A stretch of 55,574 bases of DNA from Lachnospira pectinoschiza (GCF_900103815.1 NZ_FNHZ01000010.1:1-55574); one strand, 5' to 3'. Shown: positions 34,699 through 46,966, counted from the stretch's first letter. A program made the numbers and translations. Notes: generated from the letters alone by a model not told the origin.

Positions 34699-35376
34699 AT
34701 GAAAAAGAATGTCAGTCGAATCATTCTGTATCTGGTAGGCTTGTTTATTATTACGATAGGAATCAATTTGTCTATTATATCAGCGTTGGGAGTGTCTCCG
34801 GTGTCTGCTTTTACTTATCCGTTAAGTCAGGCAACAGGACTTAGTCTGGGGCTGATTACAGTTTTGACATACAGTGTACTTGTATTGATCCAATGGCTGC
34901 TTTTACAGAAGCAATTTAAAGCAAAAGATTTGTTGCAGATTCCTTTTAGCATGTGCTTTGGACTTTTTGTGGATATGACAGGAAGAATATTAGCTTTTAT
35001 TCATCCTGAAAATTATTTGCAACAATTCCTGATTATGATGTTAGGTGTCATTGTTTGTGCTTTGGGTGCAACCATATATATTGCAATGGACATTGTTCCA
35101 AATGCTCCAGAAGGATTTAATCTTGCTGTCAGCAAACGATTTTCAATGCCATTTTCCAGAAGTAAAGTGTTATCGGATTGTTTATTCATTGCAGTAGGTG
35201 TAGTGATTTCATTGCTCAGTCAGGGAAAAGTTACCGCAATCCGGGAAGGCACACTAGTGTCTGCACTCTTGACTGGAATAATCATCGGAAAATTTCAGAA
35301 AATATTAAATGAACCATTAAAAAGAGTTGCTTTTGAAGAAAAAAATATATGTGAAGGAGAACTTGTAAATGAGTAG
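34699..35376 (+). CDS. YczE/YyaS-like membrane protein
   Basis: A 225-residue integral membrane protein with about five or six hydrophobic segments. The pattern (IILYLVGLFIITIGINLSI, LGVSPVSAFTYPLSQATGLSLG, MDIVPNAPEGFNLAVSKRF) fits the YczE/YitT-like family of unknown function often found with regulators and oxidoreductases. It overlaps the flavin reductase gene by 8 nt, so the two are co-translated. Confidence 0.75.
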   Translation: MKKNVSRIILYLVGLFIITIGINLSIISALGVSPVSAFTYPLSQATGLSLGLITVLTYSVLVLIQWLLLQKQFKAKDLLQIPFSMCFGLFVDMTGRILAFIHPENYLQQFLIMMLGVIVCALGATIYIAMDIVPNAPEGFNLAVSKRFSMPFSRSKVLSDCLFIAVGVVISLLSQGKVTAIREGTLVSALLTGIIIGKFQKILNEPLKRVAFEEKNICEGELVNE

Positions 35377-35920
35377 AACAAATTTTGGTGCAAAGCCATA
35401 TACATTTCCACAGCCAGTGTTAATCATCGGAACCTATGATAAAGATGGAAATCCGAATGCCATGAATGCTGCGTGGGGAATTACAACAGGTTTTAATGAA
35501 ATTACAATCAGTCTGTCTGATCATAAGACAACGGACAACTTGAAGGAAACAGGAGCATTTACTGTAAGCTTTGCTACCGAAGAACAAGTAGTTGCCTGTG
35601 ATTATGTTGGAATGGAATCTGGAAGAAAGGTTCCAAGCAAATTTGAAAAAGCAGGATTTCATGCAACAAAGAGTGAATTTGTAAACGCTCCACTGATTGA
35701 TGAACTTCCAGTTGCTTTGGAATGTAAGGTGAAATCCTTTGAGAATGGAATTTTACTTGGAGAGATTATTAATGTCAGTGCAGATGATTCAGCCGTAACA
35801 GATGGAAAGGTTGATTTAAGTAAGTTTAAGCCGATTACTTTTGATCCATTTAATAATGTCTATGTTGGTCTTGGTGAGAAGGTTGGAAATGCATTTAAAG
35901 ATGGTGCTGCATTAAAATAA
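35369..35920 (+). CDS. Flavin reductase-like FMN-binding protein
   Basis: A 183-residue flavoprotein of the flavin-reductase/split-barrel group (TFPQPVLIIGTYDKDGNPNA, then MNAAWGITTGFNEITISL and FTVSFATEEQVV). Anaerobe members are often annotated as flavoredoxin-like and pass electrons via FMN. It is the last gene of the operon that starts at 31517. Ribosome site GAAGGAGAA; a terminator follows. Confidence 0.88.
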   Translation: MSRTNFGAKPYTFPQPVLIIGTYDKDGNPNAMNAAWGITTGFNEITISLSDHKTTDNLKETGAFTVSFATEEQVVACDYVGMESGRKVPSKFEKAGFHATKSEFVNAPLIDELPVALECKVKSFENGILLGEIINVSADDSAVTDGKVDLSKFKPITFDPFNNVYVGLGEKVGNAFKDGAALK

Positions 35921-35929
35921 GATGGTTAT

Positions 35930-35963
35930 GAGAGGATGCGGATGGAAACATTTGCATCCTCTC
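35930..35963 (+). terminator. Hairpin terminator after the flavin reductase
   Basis: GAGAGGATGC (35930-35939) pairs with GCATCCTCTC (35954-35963). The T-run after it is short. Confidence 0.6.
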
Positions 35964-35982
35964 TTCGCAAGAAAGGTTCGTA

Positions 35983-36081
35983 ATGAAAGGAAGAGAAATT
36001 AGAAAAGATTCTGTTGTTCCACTATTAGATACAAAATACATTAAGGTATCTTTTATTCTGCGATTACATGGATTGCATTGA
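35983..36081 (+). pseudogene. Short gene remnant, 32 codons
   Basis: An ATG frame (MKGREIRKDSVVPLLDTKYI and 12 more residues) follows the flavin reductase terminator and stops quickly. It looks like the N-terminus of a longer protein cut off by deletion, but I recognise no family. The remaining bases to 36142 hold only the RpiR promoter region. Confidence 0.3.
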
Positions 36082-36142
36082 ATGCGTTTATTAGTGATCT
36101 GTGGTAAAATAGAGTATATTGAAGAAATGAGGTGACTTCCCT

Positions 36143-37045
36143 ATGTTTTTATTTCAAAAGGTAGAAGAAACAACAATGAAATATACCGATGCACGTCATG
36201 CGGTGGGAGAATTTATCATAAGAGAACAGGGGAATCTACATAAATACACGATTGGAGATATTGCAGAACGTACCTATACATCAAAAGCGACTGTTACTCG
36301 ATTTGCCAAAGCAATGGGGTATGATGGCTGGCGTGAATTTATGAAGGATTACATTGAAGAAGTACGTCATGAGAATGCGCATAAGAGTGAGATAGACTGG
36401 AATTTTCCTTTTACTGAGGATGATTCGGATGAATCCATCATGGAGAATTTGAAAAAACTTCAAATCGAAAGTATCAATGAGACCGCTGATCTGATCGATA
36501 GAGATGTTTTAAATCAAGCGGTTAGTTATTTGCGGGCCGCAAAACGAATCGTAATTTTTGGATCGAGTCCTAATATATACTTTGGTGAATTGATGAGAAG
36601 AAATCTTCTATCCATTGGGAAAGTAGCGAGTGTTGCGATACCCGGAGAATCCGGGATAACAGCGGCTTCCATGAAAGAAGAGGACTGTGCAATACTGATT
36701 TCTTACTCAGGAAATAATCCAATGAAAGATCCCATGGATAAGATTTCTGTCTTGAAGAAAAATCATGTCAAAATCATTGGAATCACAAGTGGGGGAGACA
36801 ACTTTATGAGACAGCAGATTCCTTGTGTATTTTCTATGGCTTCAAGGGAAAGACTGTACACCAAAATTGGCAATTTTGCTTCGGAAGAATCGCTTCAATA
36901 TATTTTGAATGTTTTGTTTTCCTGCTTGTTTGCGAGAGATTATCGAAACAACAAAAATTATAAAATTATTAATTCCAGAGCATTGGAACAGGCACGACAT
37001 ACACTGATCAATGACCTTAAAGAAACAAAATCTGAACGATCTTGA
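36143..37045 (+). CDS. MurR/RpiR-family transcriptional regulator
   Basis: A 300-residue regulator with an N-terminal HTH_6 domain (KYTIGDIAERTYTSKATVTR, then FAKAMGYDGWREF) and a C-terminal SIS sugar-phosphate-binding domain (RIVIFGSSPNIYF, ILISYSGNNPM, IIGITSGGDN). It lies directly upstream of a beta-glucoside PTS and its hydrolase and is the likely phospho-sugar-responsive regulator of that pair. The start at 36143 is behind GAGGTGAC; a later Met (36179) is possible. Confidence 0.92.
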   Translation: MFLFQKVEETTMKYTDARHAVGEFIIREQGNLHKYTIGDIAERTYTSKATVTRFAKAMGYDGWREFMKDYIEEVRHENAHKSEIDWNFPFTEDDSDESIMENLKKLQIESINETADLIDRDVLNQAVSYLRAAKRIVIFGSSPNIYFGELMRRNLLSIGKVASVAIPGESGITAASMKEEDCAILISYSGNNPMKDPMDKISVLKKNHVKIIGITSGGDNFMRQQIPCVFSMASRERLYTKIGNFASEESLQYILNVLFSCLFARDYRNNKNYKIINSRALEQARHTLINDLKETKSERS

Positions 37046-37098
37046 AACTAAGTTTCATGAAAATGATACGGATAAAAACGAATATTGAAAGTAATTTT

Positions 37099-37131
37099 TG
37101 AAAACGTCGAATCGCTTGAATTCGGCGTTTT
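37099..37131 (+). terminator. Terminator after the RpiR gene
   Basis: AAACG-T-CGAAT pairs with ATTCG-G-CGTTT around CGCTTGA and runs into T's. It separates the regulator from the PTS operon. Confidence 0.6.
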
Positions 37132-37250
37132 TCTGTGTTTTACTGATATCAGAAAGAACAAATCGTATTTCAAACACAGATGTGAGACAACGAATTTTAA
37201 CCGGTTGTACGAAGTCTGACATCCTAGTAAATAGTAAAGGAGAATGAAGC

Positions 37251-40551
<3,301 letters not shown>

Positions 40552-40556
40552 TCCCA

Positions 40557-40595
40557 AATGCCTCTGTCTAGTTAGTGCGACTAGACGGAGGCATT
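40557..40595. terminator. Bidirectional terminator between GH1 and MerR genes
   Basis: AATGCCTCTGTCTAGT (40557-40572) pairs with ACTAGACGGAGGCATT (40580-40595) with one mismatch, followed by ATTTTG. Confidence 0.75.
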
Positions 40596-40607
40596 ATTTT
40601 GTATGGA

Positions 40608-41066
40608 TTACTTTTCTTCGGGTGCGTTTTTGGAACGTTTTCTGGCGGCAAGTAATTCAGCGGGAACATCTTCATCTGCCATTTCATCTGGAACTTTGCA
40701 GGTGCCAGCTTCTTCGGCAACTTCATAATACCACTTTTTATAAGTAAGCATGTCAAGGGTTTCCTGCATTTTCTTCATCTTTTCTAACATAACCTGACGC
40801 TGACGTTCAATGAGAACCTTGCGCTGCGAAATTGTGCTGTCGCCTTCCATACACCAATCAATGAATGGCTTGATATCCTTGATAGGCATACCTGTTTTTT
40901 TTAGGCATTCAATAGTGTAGAGCCATTCAAAGTCTTTTTCTTCAAATACTCGTATGCCACCACCAGAACGATTTACAAAAGGAAGAAGTCCTTCTTTATC
41001 ATAATATCTTAAGGTAGATGGGGCAATGTGCAGTAAATTTGCGATTTCTCCAACGGTATAGTACAT
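40608..41066 (-). CDS. MerR-family transcriptional regulator
   Basis: 152 residues from the preferred ATG at 41066 (MYYTVGEIANLLHIAPSTLR), which has GGAG nine bases upstream; the ATG at 41081 overlaps that site. A standard MerR winged HTH (VGEIANLL, TLRYYDKEGLLPF) is followed by a coiled coil (ISQRKVLIERQRQVMLEKMK) and a short C-terminus without a metal-type Cys pair. It is divergent from the hydrolase at 41212, whose promoter has the stretched spacer and dyad expected for MerR control. Confidence 0.92.
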   Translation of the reverse strand: MYYTVGEIANLLHIAPSTLRYYDKEGLLPFVNRSGGGIRVFEEKDFEWLYTIECLKKTGMPIKDIKPFIDWCMEGDSTISQRKVLIERQRQVMLEKMKKMQETLDMLTYKKWYYEVAEEAGTCKVPDEMADEDVPAELLAARKRSKNAPEEK

Positions 41067-41112
41067 AATTTGAATCTCCAATCTATTTTTTTAAAATTTT
41101 TCAAAAAAGGTA

Positions 41113-41143
41113 TTGACTTAAAGTTAACTTTAAGTTGTATGAT
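41113..41143 (+). promoter_or_regulatory. MerR-type promoter of the hydrolase gene
   Basis: TTGACT (41113-41118) and TATGAT (41138-41143) are separated by 19 bp, and the perfect 20-bp dyad ACTTAAAGTTAACTTTAAGT (41116-41135) fills the spacer. This is the classic layout of promoters that MerR proteins activate by DNA distortion. Confidence 0.8.
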
Positions 41144-41211
41144 TAACTCGAACTTGATAAACAGATTATAACTTGACATAAAGAGATGGTCAAGAGAAAG
41201 AAGAGGTAAAA

Positions 41212-42183
41212 ATGATGGAAACATTAAATTTAACAACAGAATGGGATAAGACATTTGCAAAGAGTGAAAAAGTAGATCATAGCAAAATAACATTTCATAA
41301 CAGATATGGAATTACATTGGCAGCAGATATGTATGTTCCTAAGAATGCAACAGGAAAACTTCCGGCAATTGCAGTTAGCGGACCATTTGGTGCGGTAAAG
41401 GAGCAGTGTTCCGGACTCTATGCTCAGGAAATGGCAGAGCGAGGATATCTTACAATAGCATTTGATCCATCCTACACAGGTGAGAGCGGTGGACAGCCAA
41501 GGTATGTAGCTTCTCCTGATATTAATACAGAAGACTTCTGCGCAGCAGTTGATTTCCTTTCGGTACAGGAGAATGTAGATCCAGAGAGAATTGGTATTCT
41601 TGGTATCTGTGGATGGGGCGGAATGGCACTCAATGCCGCAGCAATTGATCCAAGAATTAAGGCAACCGCAGCCATGACCATGTATGATATGTCCCGTGTG
41701 ACAGCAAACGGATATTTCGACGCAGAGAACACAGAGGAGCAGAGATACGAAAAGCGTAAAGTGATGAGTGCGCAGAGAACTGTGGATTACAGAAATGATT
41801 CCTATGCGTTAGCAGGTGGTGTGGTTGATCCGCTTCCTGAGGATGCACCAAAATTTGTAAAAGATTACTTTGCATACTATAAGACTGACAGAGGATATCA
41901 TAAGAGATCCTTAAACTCTAATGGTGGATGGAATGTTACATCACCACTTTCACTTCTCAATATGCCATTATTAACTTATATTGAGGAAATTAGAAATGCA
42001 GTTCTTCTTGTACACGGAGAGGAAGCACACAGCTACTATTTTAGCAAGGATGCATATGCAAGATTAAAGGGTGACAATAAAGAATTCATTAGTATTCCAG
42101 GAGCATCTCATATAGATCTTTATGATCAGAAAGCTATCATTCCTTTTGATAAGATTGAGGAGTTTTACAAGAAAAATATGTAA
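41212..42183 (+). CDS. Alpha/beta hydrolase
   Basis: A 323-residue alpha/beta hydrolase of the dienelactone-hydrolase/X-Pro-peptidase-like group. Visible are HNRYGITLAADMYVPKN, the oxyanion region VSGPFGAVKEQ, a nucleophile-elbow position occupied by Cys (LGICGWGGMAL, where GxSxG is usual) and a late His in PGASHIDLYD. A Cys nucleophile is known in dienelactone hydrolases. The substrate is unknown. It is controlled by the divergent MerR gene. The start could be either of two adjacent ATGs. Confidence 0.85.
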   Translation: MMETLNLTTEWDKTFAKSEKVDHSKITFHNRYGITLAADMYVPKNATGKLPAIAVSGPFGAVKEQCSGLYAQEMAERGYLTIAFDPSYTGESGGQPRYVASPDINTEDFCAAVDFLSVQENVDPERIGILGICGWGGMALNAAAIDPRIKATAAMTMYDMSRVTANGYFDAENTEEQRYEKRKVMSAQRTVDYRNDSYALAGGVVDPLPEDAPKFVKDYFAYYKTDRGYHKRSLNSNGGWNVTSPLSLLNMPLLTYIEEIRNAVLLVHGEEAHSYYFSKDAYARLKGDNKEFISIPGASHIDLYDQKAIIPFDKIEEFYKKNM

Positions 42184-42189
42184 AATATG

Positions 42190-42227
42190 CTTAATGCCAC
42201 ACGGGTGGCAATAGTGGAAATTGAATT
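42190..42227 (+). repeat. 38-bp promoter-associated repeat, copy 2
   Basis: Second copy of the unit at 31408-31445. Here the middle completes a TGCCAC-ACGG-GTGGCA hairpin. Its terminal TTGAAT (42221-42226) is 17 bp from TAAAAT (42244-42249), a possible promoter. Confidence 0.65.
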
Positions 42228-42259
42228 TTACATTGTCAGGAATTAAAATAGGATTATAC

Positions 42260-42296
42260 AGATAGCCTTTTCAGTTATGACATCTGAGAAGGCTAT
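42260..42296 (+). terminator. Terminator or attenuator before the flavoprotein gene
   Basis: ATAGCCTT and AAGGCTAT arms with TCAG/CTGA inside close a hairpin followed by TTTTAATAAAA. It lies after a candidate promoter, so readthrough into the next gene may be attenuated. Confidence 0.6.
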
Positions 42297-42315
42297 TTTA
42301 ATAAAAAATTTGGAG

Positions 42316-42888
42316 ATGCATGGATTGAAGATATTAGTATTAAATGGAAGTCCAAGACCGAATGGAAATACGAAGAAGATGGTAAATGCATTTGCGGAAG
42401 GAGCTAGAACGGGAGGACATCAGGTAGATATTGTAGATGTCTGTAGAAAAAGGATTGCCGGGTGCCTTGGATGCGATCATTGCCAGAAAGTGAGTGAAGG
42501 CGTATGTGTACAGAGGGATGATATGCAGGAAATTTATGATCTGCTAAAAGAGGCAAATATGCTTGTTTTAGCATCCCCTGTTTACTATCACAGTTTTTCC
42601 GGACAGTTGAAATGCGCAATAGACAGGACATATGCCATCGCACATCCTGGGAAGCTGCCAAACTTAAAAAAGGCAGGCATGATCTTAAGCTCCGGAGACG
42701 ATGATGTGTACGAGGGAGCAATTTATGAACTGAATCGTAATTTTAAGGAATTCCTGAAGTTAGATATTGATTTTATGAAGCTGGTAGCAAAAGATGTGAC
42801 GGAGGAAACTTTGGCAGAAATCAAAGAAGAGGCTTTTCGGTTAAAGGAACCTGTGGAAAAAAAGGAGGAATCAGGCAATGACAATTAA
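42316..42888 (+). CDS. NADPH-dependent FMN reductase/flavodoxin-like protein
   Basis: About 190 residues. The FMN phosphate loop LNGSPRPNGNTKKM is clear, and a Cys-rich turn (RIAGCLGCDHCQK, then GVCVQRDDM) is the 4Fe-4S motif of iron-sulfur flavoproteins. It therefore probably moves electrons between ferredoxin-type donors and FMN. Codons before 42316 overlap a terminator and are excluded. TTG at 42325 is also possible, with GGAG nine bases upstream. The end overlaps the next gene by 11 nt. Confidence 0.88.
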   Translation: MHGLKILVLNGSPRPNGNTKKMVNAFAEGARTGGHQVDIVDVCRKRIAGCLGCDHCQKVSEGVCVQRDDMQEIYDLLKEANMLVLASPVYYHSFSGQLKCAIDRTYAIAHPGKLPNLKKAGMILSSGDDDVYEGAIYELNRNFKEFLKLDIDFMKLVAKDVTEETLAEIKEEAFRLKEPVEKKEESGNDN

Positions 42889-43231
42889 GGTAGAAGTAAA
42901 CGGAGAAACATTAACAGCAAGATTGGAAAATAATTCATCTGCCAAGGCTTTTGCAGATAAACTAAATGACGGTCCAATCACAATCCACATGAATGATTAT
43001 GCAAACTTTGAAAAAGTAGGAAATCTCGGATTTAAACTTCCTACTAACGATAAGCCGTATACGACTAAGGCAGGAGATATTATCCTATATTGTGGAAACC
43101 AGTTAGTATTTTACTATGATACAAACCATTGGAACTTCACAAAGCTTGGTGTATTTGAAAACATCGATCAGGCAGGGCTTAAAAAAGTTTTCGGAAGAAG
43201 AGATATCACAGCCGTCATATCGCTTGCATAA
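42878..43231 (+). CDS. Cyclophilin-like fold protein
   Basis: A 117-residue single domain: VEVNGETLTARLENNSSAKA, then FADKLNDGPITIHMNDYANFEKVGNL and GDIILYCGNQLVFYY. Same family as the next two genes and the one at 31517, but clearly diverged; the GDIILYxxNxLVxFY motif is typical of the family. Ribosome site AAAGGAGG inside the end of the flavoprotein gene. Function unknown; the conserved pairing with flavoproteins suggests a redox or ligand-binding role (inference). Confidence 0.78.
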   Translation: MTIKVEVNGETLTARLENNSSAKAFADKLNDGPITIHMNDYANFEKVGNLGFKLPTNDKPYTTKAGDIILYCGNQLVFYYDTNHWNFTKLGVFENIDQAGLKKVFGRRDITAVISLA

Positions 43232-43254
43232 ATTTTGAAAGGAGCTGCAAAGCA

Positions 43255-43608
43255 ATGACAAAGATAAAAATTATAGCTGGGAATAAAGAAATTCCAGCAA
43301 CATTAAATGATACAGTAGCTGCAAAGGATTTTTTTAAAAGATTACCAGTAACGGTTACTGGAAGTAATTCAGGAATTGATATTTGTTGTACATTATCAGA
43401 AGGCAAATTTGATCCTTCAGAGAAACAGACCGGATGGAAGAATGGTGATATCAGTGTGGCGGATGGTTGGCTGGCACTTCTTTATGGCGGACAGGAGCAG
43501 TCTGGCTCTTATCCGGGAATGATGATTGTAGGACATATTGAAGGTGCGTATATAAGCGAGGTCGCTGATTTCCCATCAAGGACACAAGTTACTGTGGAGT
43601 TAGCGTAG
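43255..43608 (+). CDS. Cyclophilin-like fold protein
   Basis: A 117-residue domain: NDTVAAKDFFKRLPVTVTGS, then GDISVADGWLALLYGG and IVGHIEGAYISEVADFPSRT. It is closer to the protein at 31517 than to its neighbour at 42878. Ribosome site AAAGGAG. It stands 10 bp before the lipoprotein gene, which carries two further domains of the same fold, so this is a tandem family expansion. Confidence 0.78.
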   Translation: MTKIKIIAGNKEIPATLNDTVAAKDFFKRLPVTVTGSNSGIDICCTLSEGKFDPSEKQTGWKNGDISVADGWLALLYGGQEQSGSYPGMMIVGHIEGAYISEVADFPSRTQVTVELA

Positions 43609-43618
43609 GTGATAGTAT

Positions 43619-44491
43619 ATGAAAAATTTAAGAACATATTTGATGTTAAGCGCGTTCCTTATTATTCTGAGTTTGGTAACAACAGCTTGTGGACAGAAGA
43701 ATGTAACAGAAAGTCAAGCATCCGAAGAAGTGAACGGATTGCCATTATCTAACATGGTGGTATCTGTTACATGTGGAGAAAAGGAAGCTACCTTCCAACT
43801 ATATGACACAAAAGCTGCGAAAGAATTATATGATCAACTGCCTTTGACCTTAGAACTAAGCAATTTTCGGGATGCACAATGGATGTTCTATCCACCTGAG
43901 AAGTTAGCTGTAACAGATGCTGAGAGTTACCATGATGGTAAAAAGGGCGAACTCAGTTATTACGAGCCTTGGGGCGATGTATTCATGCTTTACGAAGATT
44001 TTTATGCTGGCGATGAAATGCATCGGCTGGGTGTGGCATTAAGTGGAGTAAATAACATTGAAGGAATGTCTGGTGAGATTACCATTCAAGCGGTAGAGGA
44101 AGAATCTTTTGCTGCAGAGAAAGTGACTGAGAAGGAATCGTCTGTAAAGCAGATAAAAGTAACAGCAAATGGGAATACAATCATTTATGAGTTGAACGGA
44201 AGCCCCGCAGCAAATGATTTATATGACCAGCTTCCTCTTACGATTGAAGTTCAGAATTATAGCACGGATGAAAAAATATATTATCCACCAAAGGAGCTTA
44301 ATACAAGTGATACACCACTAGCAGACAGCGAGGCCGGTTCGCTTGCTTATTATGCACCATGGGGTGATGTGGTAATGTTCTATAGGGATTTTGGCAGTGC
44401 AAGTGGACTATATGAATTGGGAAGTGTGATAGCTGGTGAAGAATATATAAAAGAGTTATCAGGAACTATAACCATAGAAAAAGTAGAGTAA
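43619..44491 (+). CDS. Lipoprotein with two cyclophilin-like domains
   Basis: A 290-residue lipoprotein. The signal peptide (MKNLRTYLMLSAFLIILSLV) ends in the lipobox TTAC, with the lipidated Cys at 24. Two repeats follow, about residues 45-160 and 175-288; each has a (Y/F)xLxxxxAAxxLYDQLPLT start, a YYxPWGDVxMxYxDF core and an (I/M)xG(E/T)ITI end. It would display on the outer face of the membrane what its cytoplasmic neighbours provide inside. Confidence 0.82.
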   Translation: MKNLRTYLMLSAFLIILSLVTTACGQKNVTESQASEEVNGLPLSNMVVSVTCGEKEATFQLYDTKAAKELYDQLPLTLELSNFRDAQWMFYPPEKLAVTDAESYHDGKKGELSYYEPWGDVFMLYEDFYAGDEMHRLGVALSGVNNIEGMSGEITIQAVEEESFAAEKVTEKESSVKQIKVTANGNTIIYELNGSPAANDLYDQLPLTIEVQNYSTDEKIYYPPKELNTSDTPLADSEAGSLAYYAPWGDVVMFYRDFGSASGLYELGSVIAGEEYIKELSGTITIEKVE

Positions 44492-44542
44492 TTTCAATGT
44501 TACTTACAAATAAATAATAGAAAACCTACTGTTAGAGAAAAG

Positions 44543-44578
44543 CAGCTACCAAAGAGAGAATAGACTCTTTGGTAGCTG
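44543..44578. terminator. Bidirectional terminator before the mobilisation block
   Basis: CAGCTACCAAAGAG (44543-44556) pairs perfectly with CTCTTTGGTAGCTG (44565-44578), followed by TATTTTTA. Confidence 0.9.
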
Positions 44579-44583
44579 TATTT

Positions 44584-46153
44584 TTATCTTCCGCGAGATC
44601 TGAGGCGATTGTTTTCCTGCTGTGGCTGTTCAGCTCGTCTCTGTTCTTCTTCCTTCATACGAAGCTCGATGGAACGTTCTCTGAACTGGTGAGGATCTTC
44701 ATGGAGCATTTTAGTGACGTTCTTTTCGGCATCGTAGATGAGATCATCATTAGGTTGAGTGCGAAAGAGTGTTTTCAAAGTGCTCCTAATTTTATCTCGG
44801 ATAGTAGGTCTACACTTAATACGTTCATCCAGTAGCTCGGCGGTTTGGGTAGGTGCAACAGATGATTCCAATGCTTGATATCGTTCGGTGTCATCTGATA
44901 GAGCTTTTTCCAGAGAGGTATTTTCATTTTGCAGGATTTCTAGATTGTGGGAGGCTGTCTTGCAGGTACTTTCGACTTCCTGTATTTCTTTATCGCTATT
45001 GCAGTACATATTCAGCATAAGATCTGATTTCTTGAATTTTAACTCCTCGATGTCTTCGGATAATTCTGTCAGCCTCTTGCTGATCTGCATATGCCGTACC
45101 GGATTTAAGATGGAGAGAGATTGCTTCTCAGCAAGGAGTTCTTTTTTCTCTTTTTGTTTCGCAGAGATTGCTTGCTTTACTTTCTTATACTCTGCAATGG
45201 AAGGAGAGTATCTTTTCAGCCAATCACTTGCATCTTTCTGTTTGGAGTGGTTGGAGAGAAGCTGATACTCCAGAACAATCATATGACCCCGGAGTTCTTC
45301 CATTGCATTTGCAATATTTGGAATAGACTCCTTCATGGATTGTTGGCTGTTTGAGGATGCCTCTTTCAGCAAAACTGCGGTGATCAATTCTTTCTTTAAA
45401 TCCATAGGATTCTAAGGAACGATTGACGGTTTCAGCCCAGGCTTCACGGTAGATTAGAAGCTGTTCTTCACTGTTCCACCGGGCTGTGATAGGATTTTGT
45501 CGTCCGAACTTTGTGCTCTTTGGGTGCTTGTCTACACGTTCATAGTCACCAGCCTGTGATGGAGGAAGCCACACCTTCTTTTTGCCGATTTTATAACGAT
45601 ATTGCTTTTCCCAACCATCTTTCTGAGCTGCCTTAAATTCTTTTGCAGTAAAGCCTTTTTCTTCTCCATCTTTCATACAAAGATATTCTTTTTCAGTTTT
45701 ATATTGCCAGTTTCCAAGCTCATCCAATGGTCGAACTGTTAGCATGATATGAGCATGTGGATTGTGACCATCGGTGTCATGGATCGCTACATCTGCACAC
45801 ATTCCATCATCAACGAACTGACCGGTGATATATCGTTTTAATAATTCTTTGTTTGCCGCTGTATCTAATTCGATAGGTAGAACCACTACAAATTCTCTTG
45901 CCAACCGGCTATCCTTGGTATTTTCATTTTCCTCAACTGCATTCCATAAAACAGAACGGTCATGCCATTCAGGGGGAGCATTTGGAGGTAGGAATACTTC
46001 CTGCCAAACGAGTCCGTGTTTTCTTGTAAAATCGTGCTGGATGCCATCATAGTCATTATAGATTGCAGAACAGCTCATATAAGCTGCCGCTGCGACAGCA
46101 GATCTTCCAGCACCGCGACTGATTACTTTTGCTTGTAAATGATATATTGCCAT
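44584..46153 (-). pseudogene. mobA: MobA/MobL relaxase, frameshifted
   Basis: The N-terminal 300 or so residues (from ATG 46153 behind AAAGGGAGG) are a MobQ-type relaxase: MAIYHLQAKVISRGAGRSAV, the metal-binding NPHAHIMLTVRPL, and the ERIDHRSFAERG segment. After QPTIHEG, at about 45328, the sense reading moves to another frame, where a long Glu/Lys-rich coiled C-terminus (IPNIANAMEELRGHM onward) continues to 44584. A single indel explains this. The relaxase domain could still be made, ending at 45224 with about 34 non-native residues. Confidence 0.85.
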
Positions 46154-46518
46154 TGTGTATCCTCCCTTTTTGTATTTTTGATTTCTGTTTCTCCTTGAAA
46201 AGAGAAAGTGGTATTGCTGATTTATCAGTGAGACCACAGGGCTACAACACTCCGGGGGATTGTTGTAGCAATCAAGCCTGATGCCTTATAGAAGGCTTGA
46301 TATGCAGACGGCGCAGGTGCCGGAGCAACTGCTATGAGAATCACTGCTATCGAAGATAGGTAGCCGTCTGCACAGGGAATGGTGGTCTGTAACATTCCCT
46401 GCCCCCTCTGGAGAAACACCGCAGGTGCTTTGTGAAGAGCGCACGGTCTCCACTCCGTTCCGGTCGGTGCAGAACTGACGTCCACTGGACGTCATGCACC
46501 CCGACAAAGGGAGGGATA
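46154..46518. other. G/C-rich leader upstream of mobA
   Basis: Non-coding, clearly richer in G/C than the rest of the window, with nested inverted repeats. The clearest is TGACGTCC-ACT-GGACGTCA, flanked by GTGCA and TGCAC (about 46468-46500). It is probably part of the transfer origin region or a regulatory leader for mobA. The minus-strand open frames across it are not supported by ribosome sites. Confidence 0.5.
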
Positions 46519-46556
46519 CCACCGCCCACAAAGTGGGTGGTGAGTAAGCGCGCCCT
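46519..46556 (-). other. oriT: oriT-like site of IncQ/MobQ type
   Basis: An inverted repeat CCACCGCCCAC/GTGGGTGGTG (46519-46529/46533-46542, one G-T mismatch) is followed 2 bases later by TAAGCGCGCCCT (46545-46556). The IncQ nic region is an inverted repeat followed by TAAGTGCGCCCT or TAAATGCGCCCT, so the match is 11 of 12 to the former. It lies directly upstream of mobA, as expected. Confidence 0.7.
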
Positions 46557-46567
46557 TATCAGGGAGA

Positions 46568-46966
46568 TTAGTTTGTTACATATCCTTTAGGCGAGCTTCC
46601 AACTTCGGAAAACATTCCGGTAAGAGAGTTCAGTATTTTAGTAAAGTTTGTCATAAGGACAGGGACACATTTATCAAGCAGAGCATTGGCAATGCATCCG
46701 GCGAAAAATGATTTTCCGGTACCTACATCGCCCCAGAGCAGGAGCCCTGTATTTTCTTGAAACATCTCATCCCATCGGTCTACATAGGTGTGAGCGTGTT
46801 TCATTTCTGGATTGATTCCGGTGTCATTATCAAAGTTGTAATCATAGAGTGCTTTGTCCTGGAGTCCGGCTGATTTCATTTGGGACACTTTGATTTGAAA
46901 TTCACGTTTTTCATATTCCTTAAGTTCATTAGAGATTGTGATTTCATCAATTTCGATATTTGTCAT
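46568..46966 (-). pseudogene. DnaC/IstB-like helicase loader, truncated
   Basis: A 132-residue frame with the AAA+ Walker A of DnaC-like loaders (GLLLWGDVGTGKSFFAGCIANA) and the DNFDNDTGINPEMKHA-type region before it. The protein stops shortly after, losing Walker B, the sensor and Arg-finger parts; full members have about 250-280 residues. The last residues (SSPKGYVTN) look like junction sequence, placed where the oriT-side DNA begins. Non-functional. Confidence 0.8.

Noticed and set aside
46225..46531. Several overlapping minus-strand frames in the G/C-rich leader
   Set aside because: They lie over the inverted repeats of the transfer-origin region, lack ribosome sites and resemble no protein.
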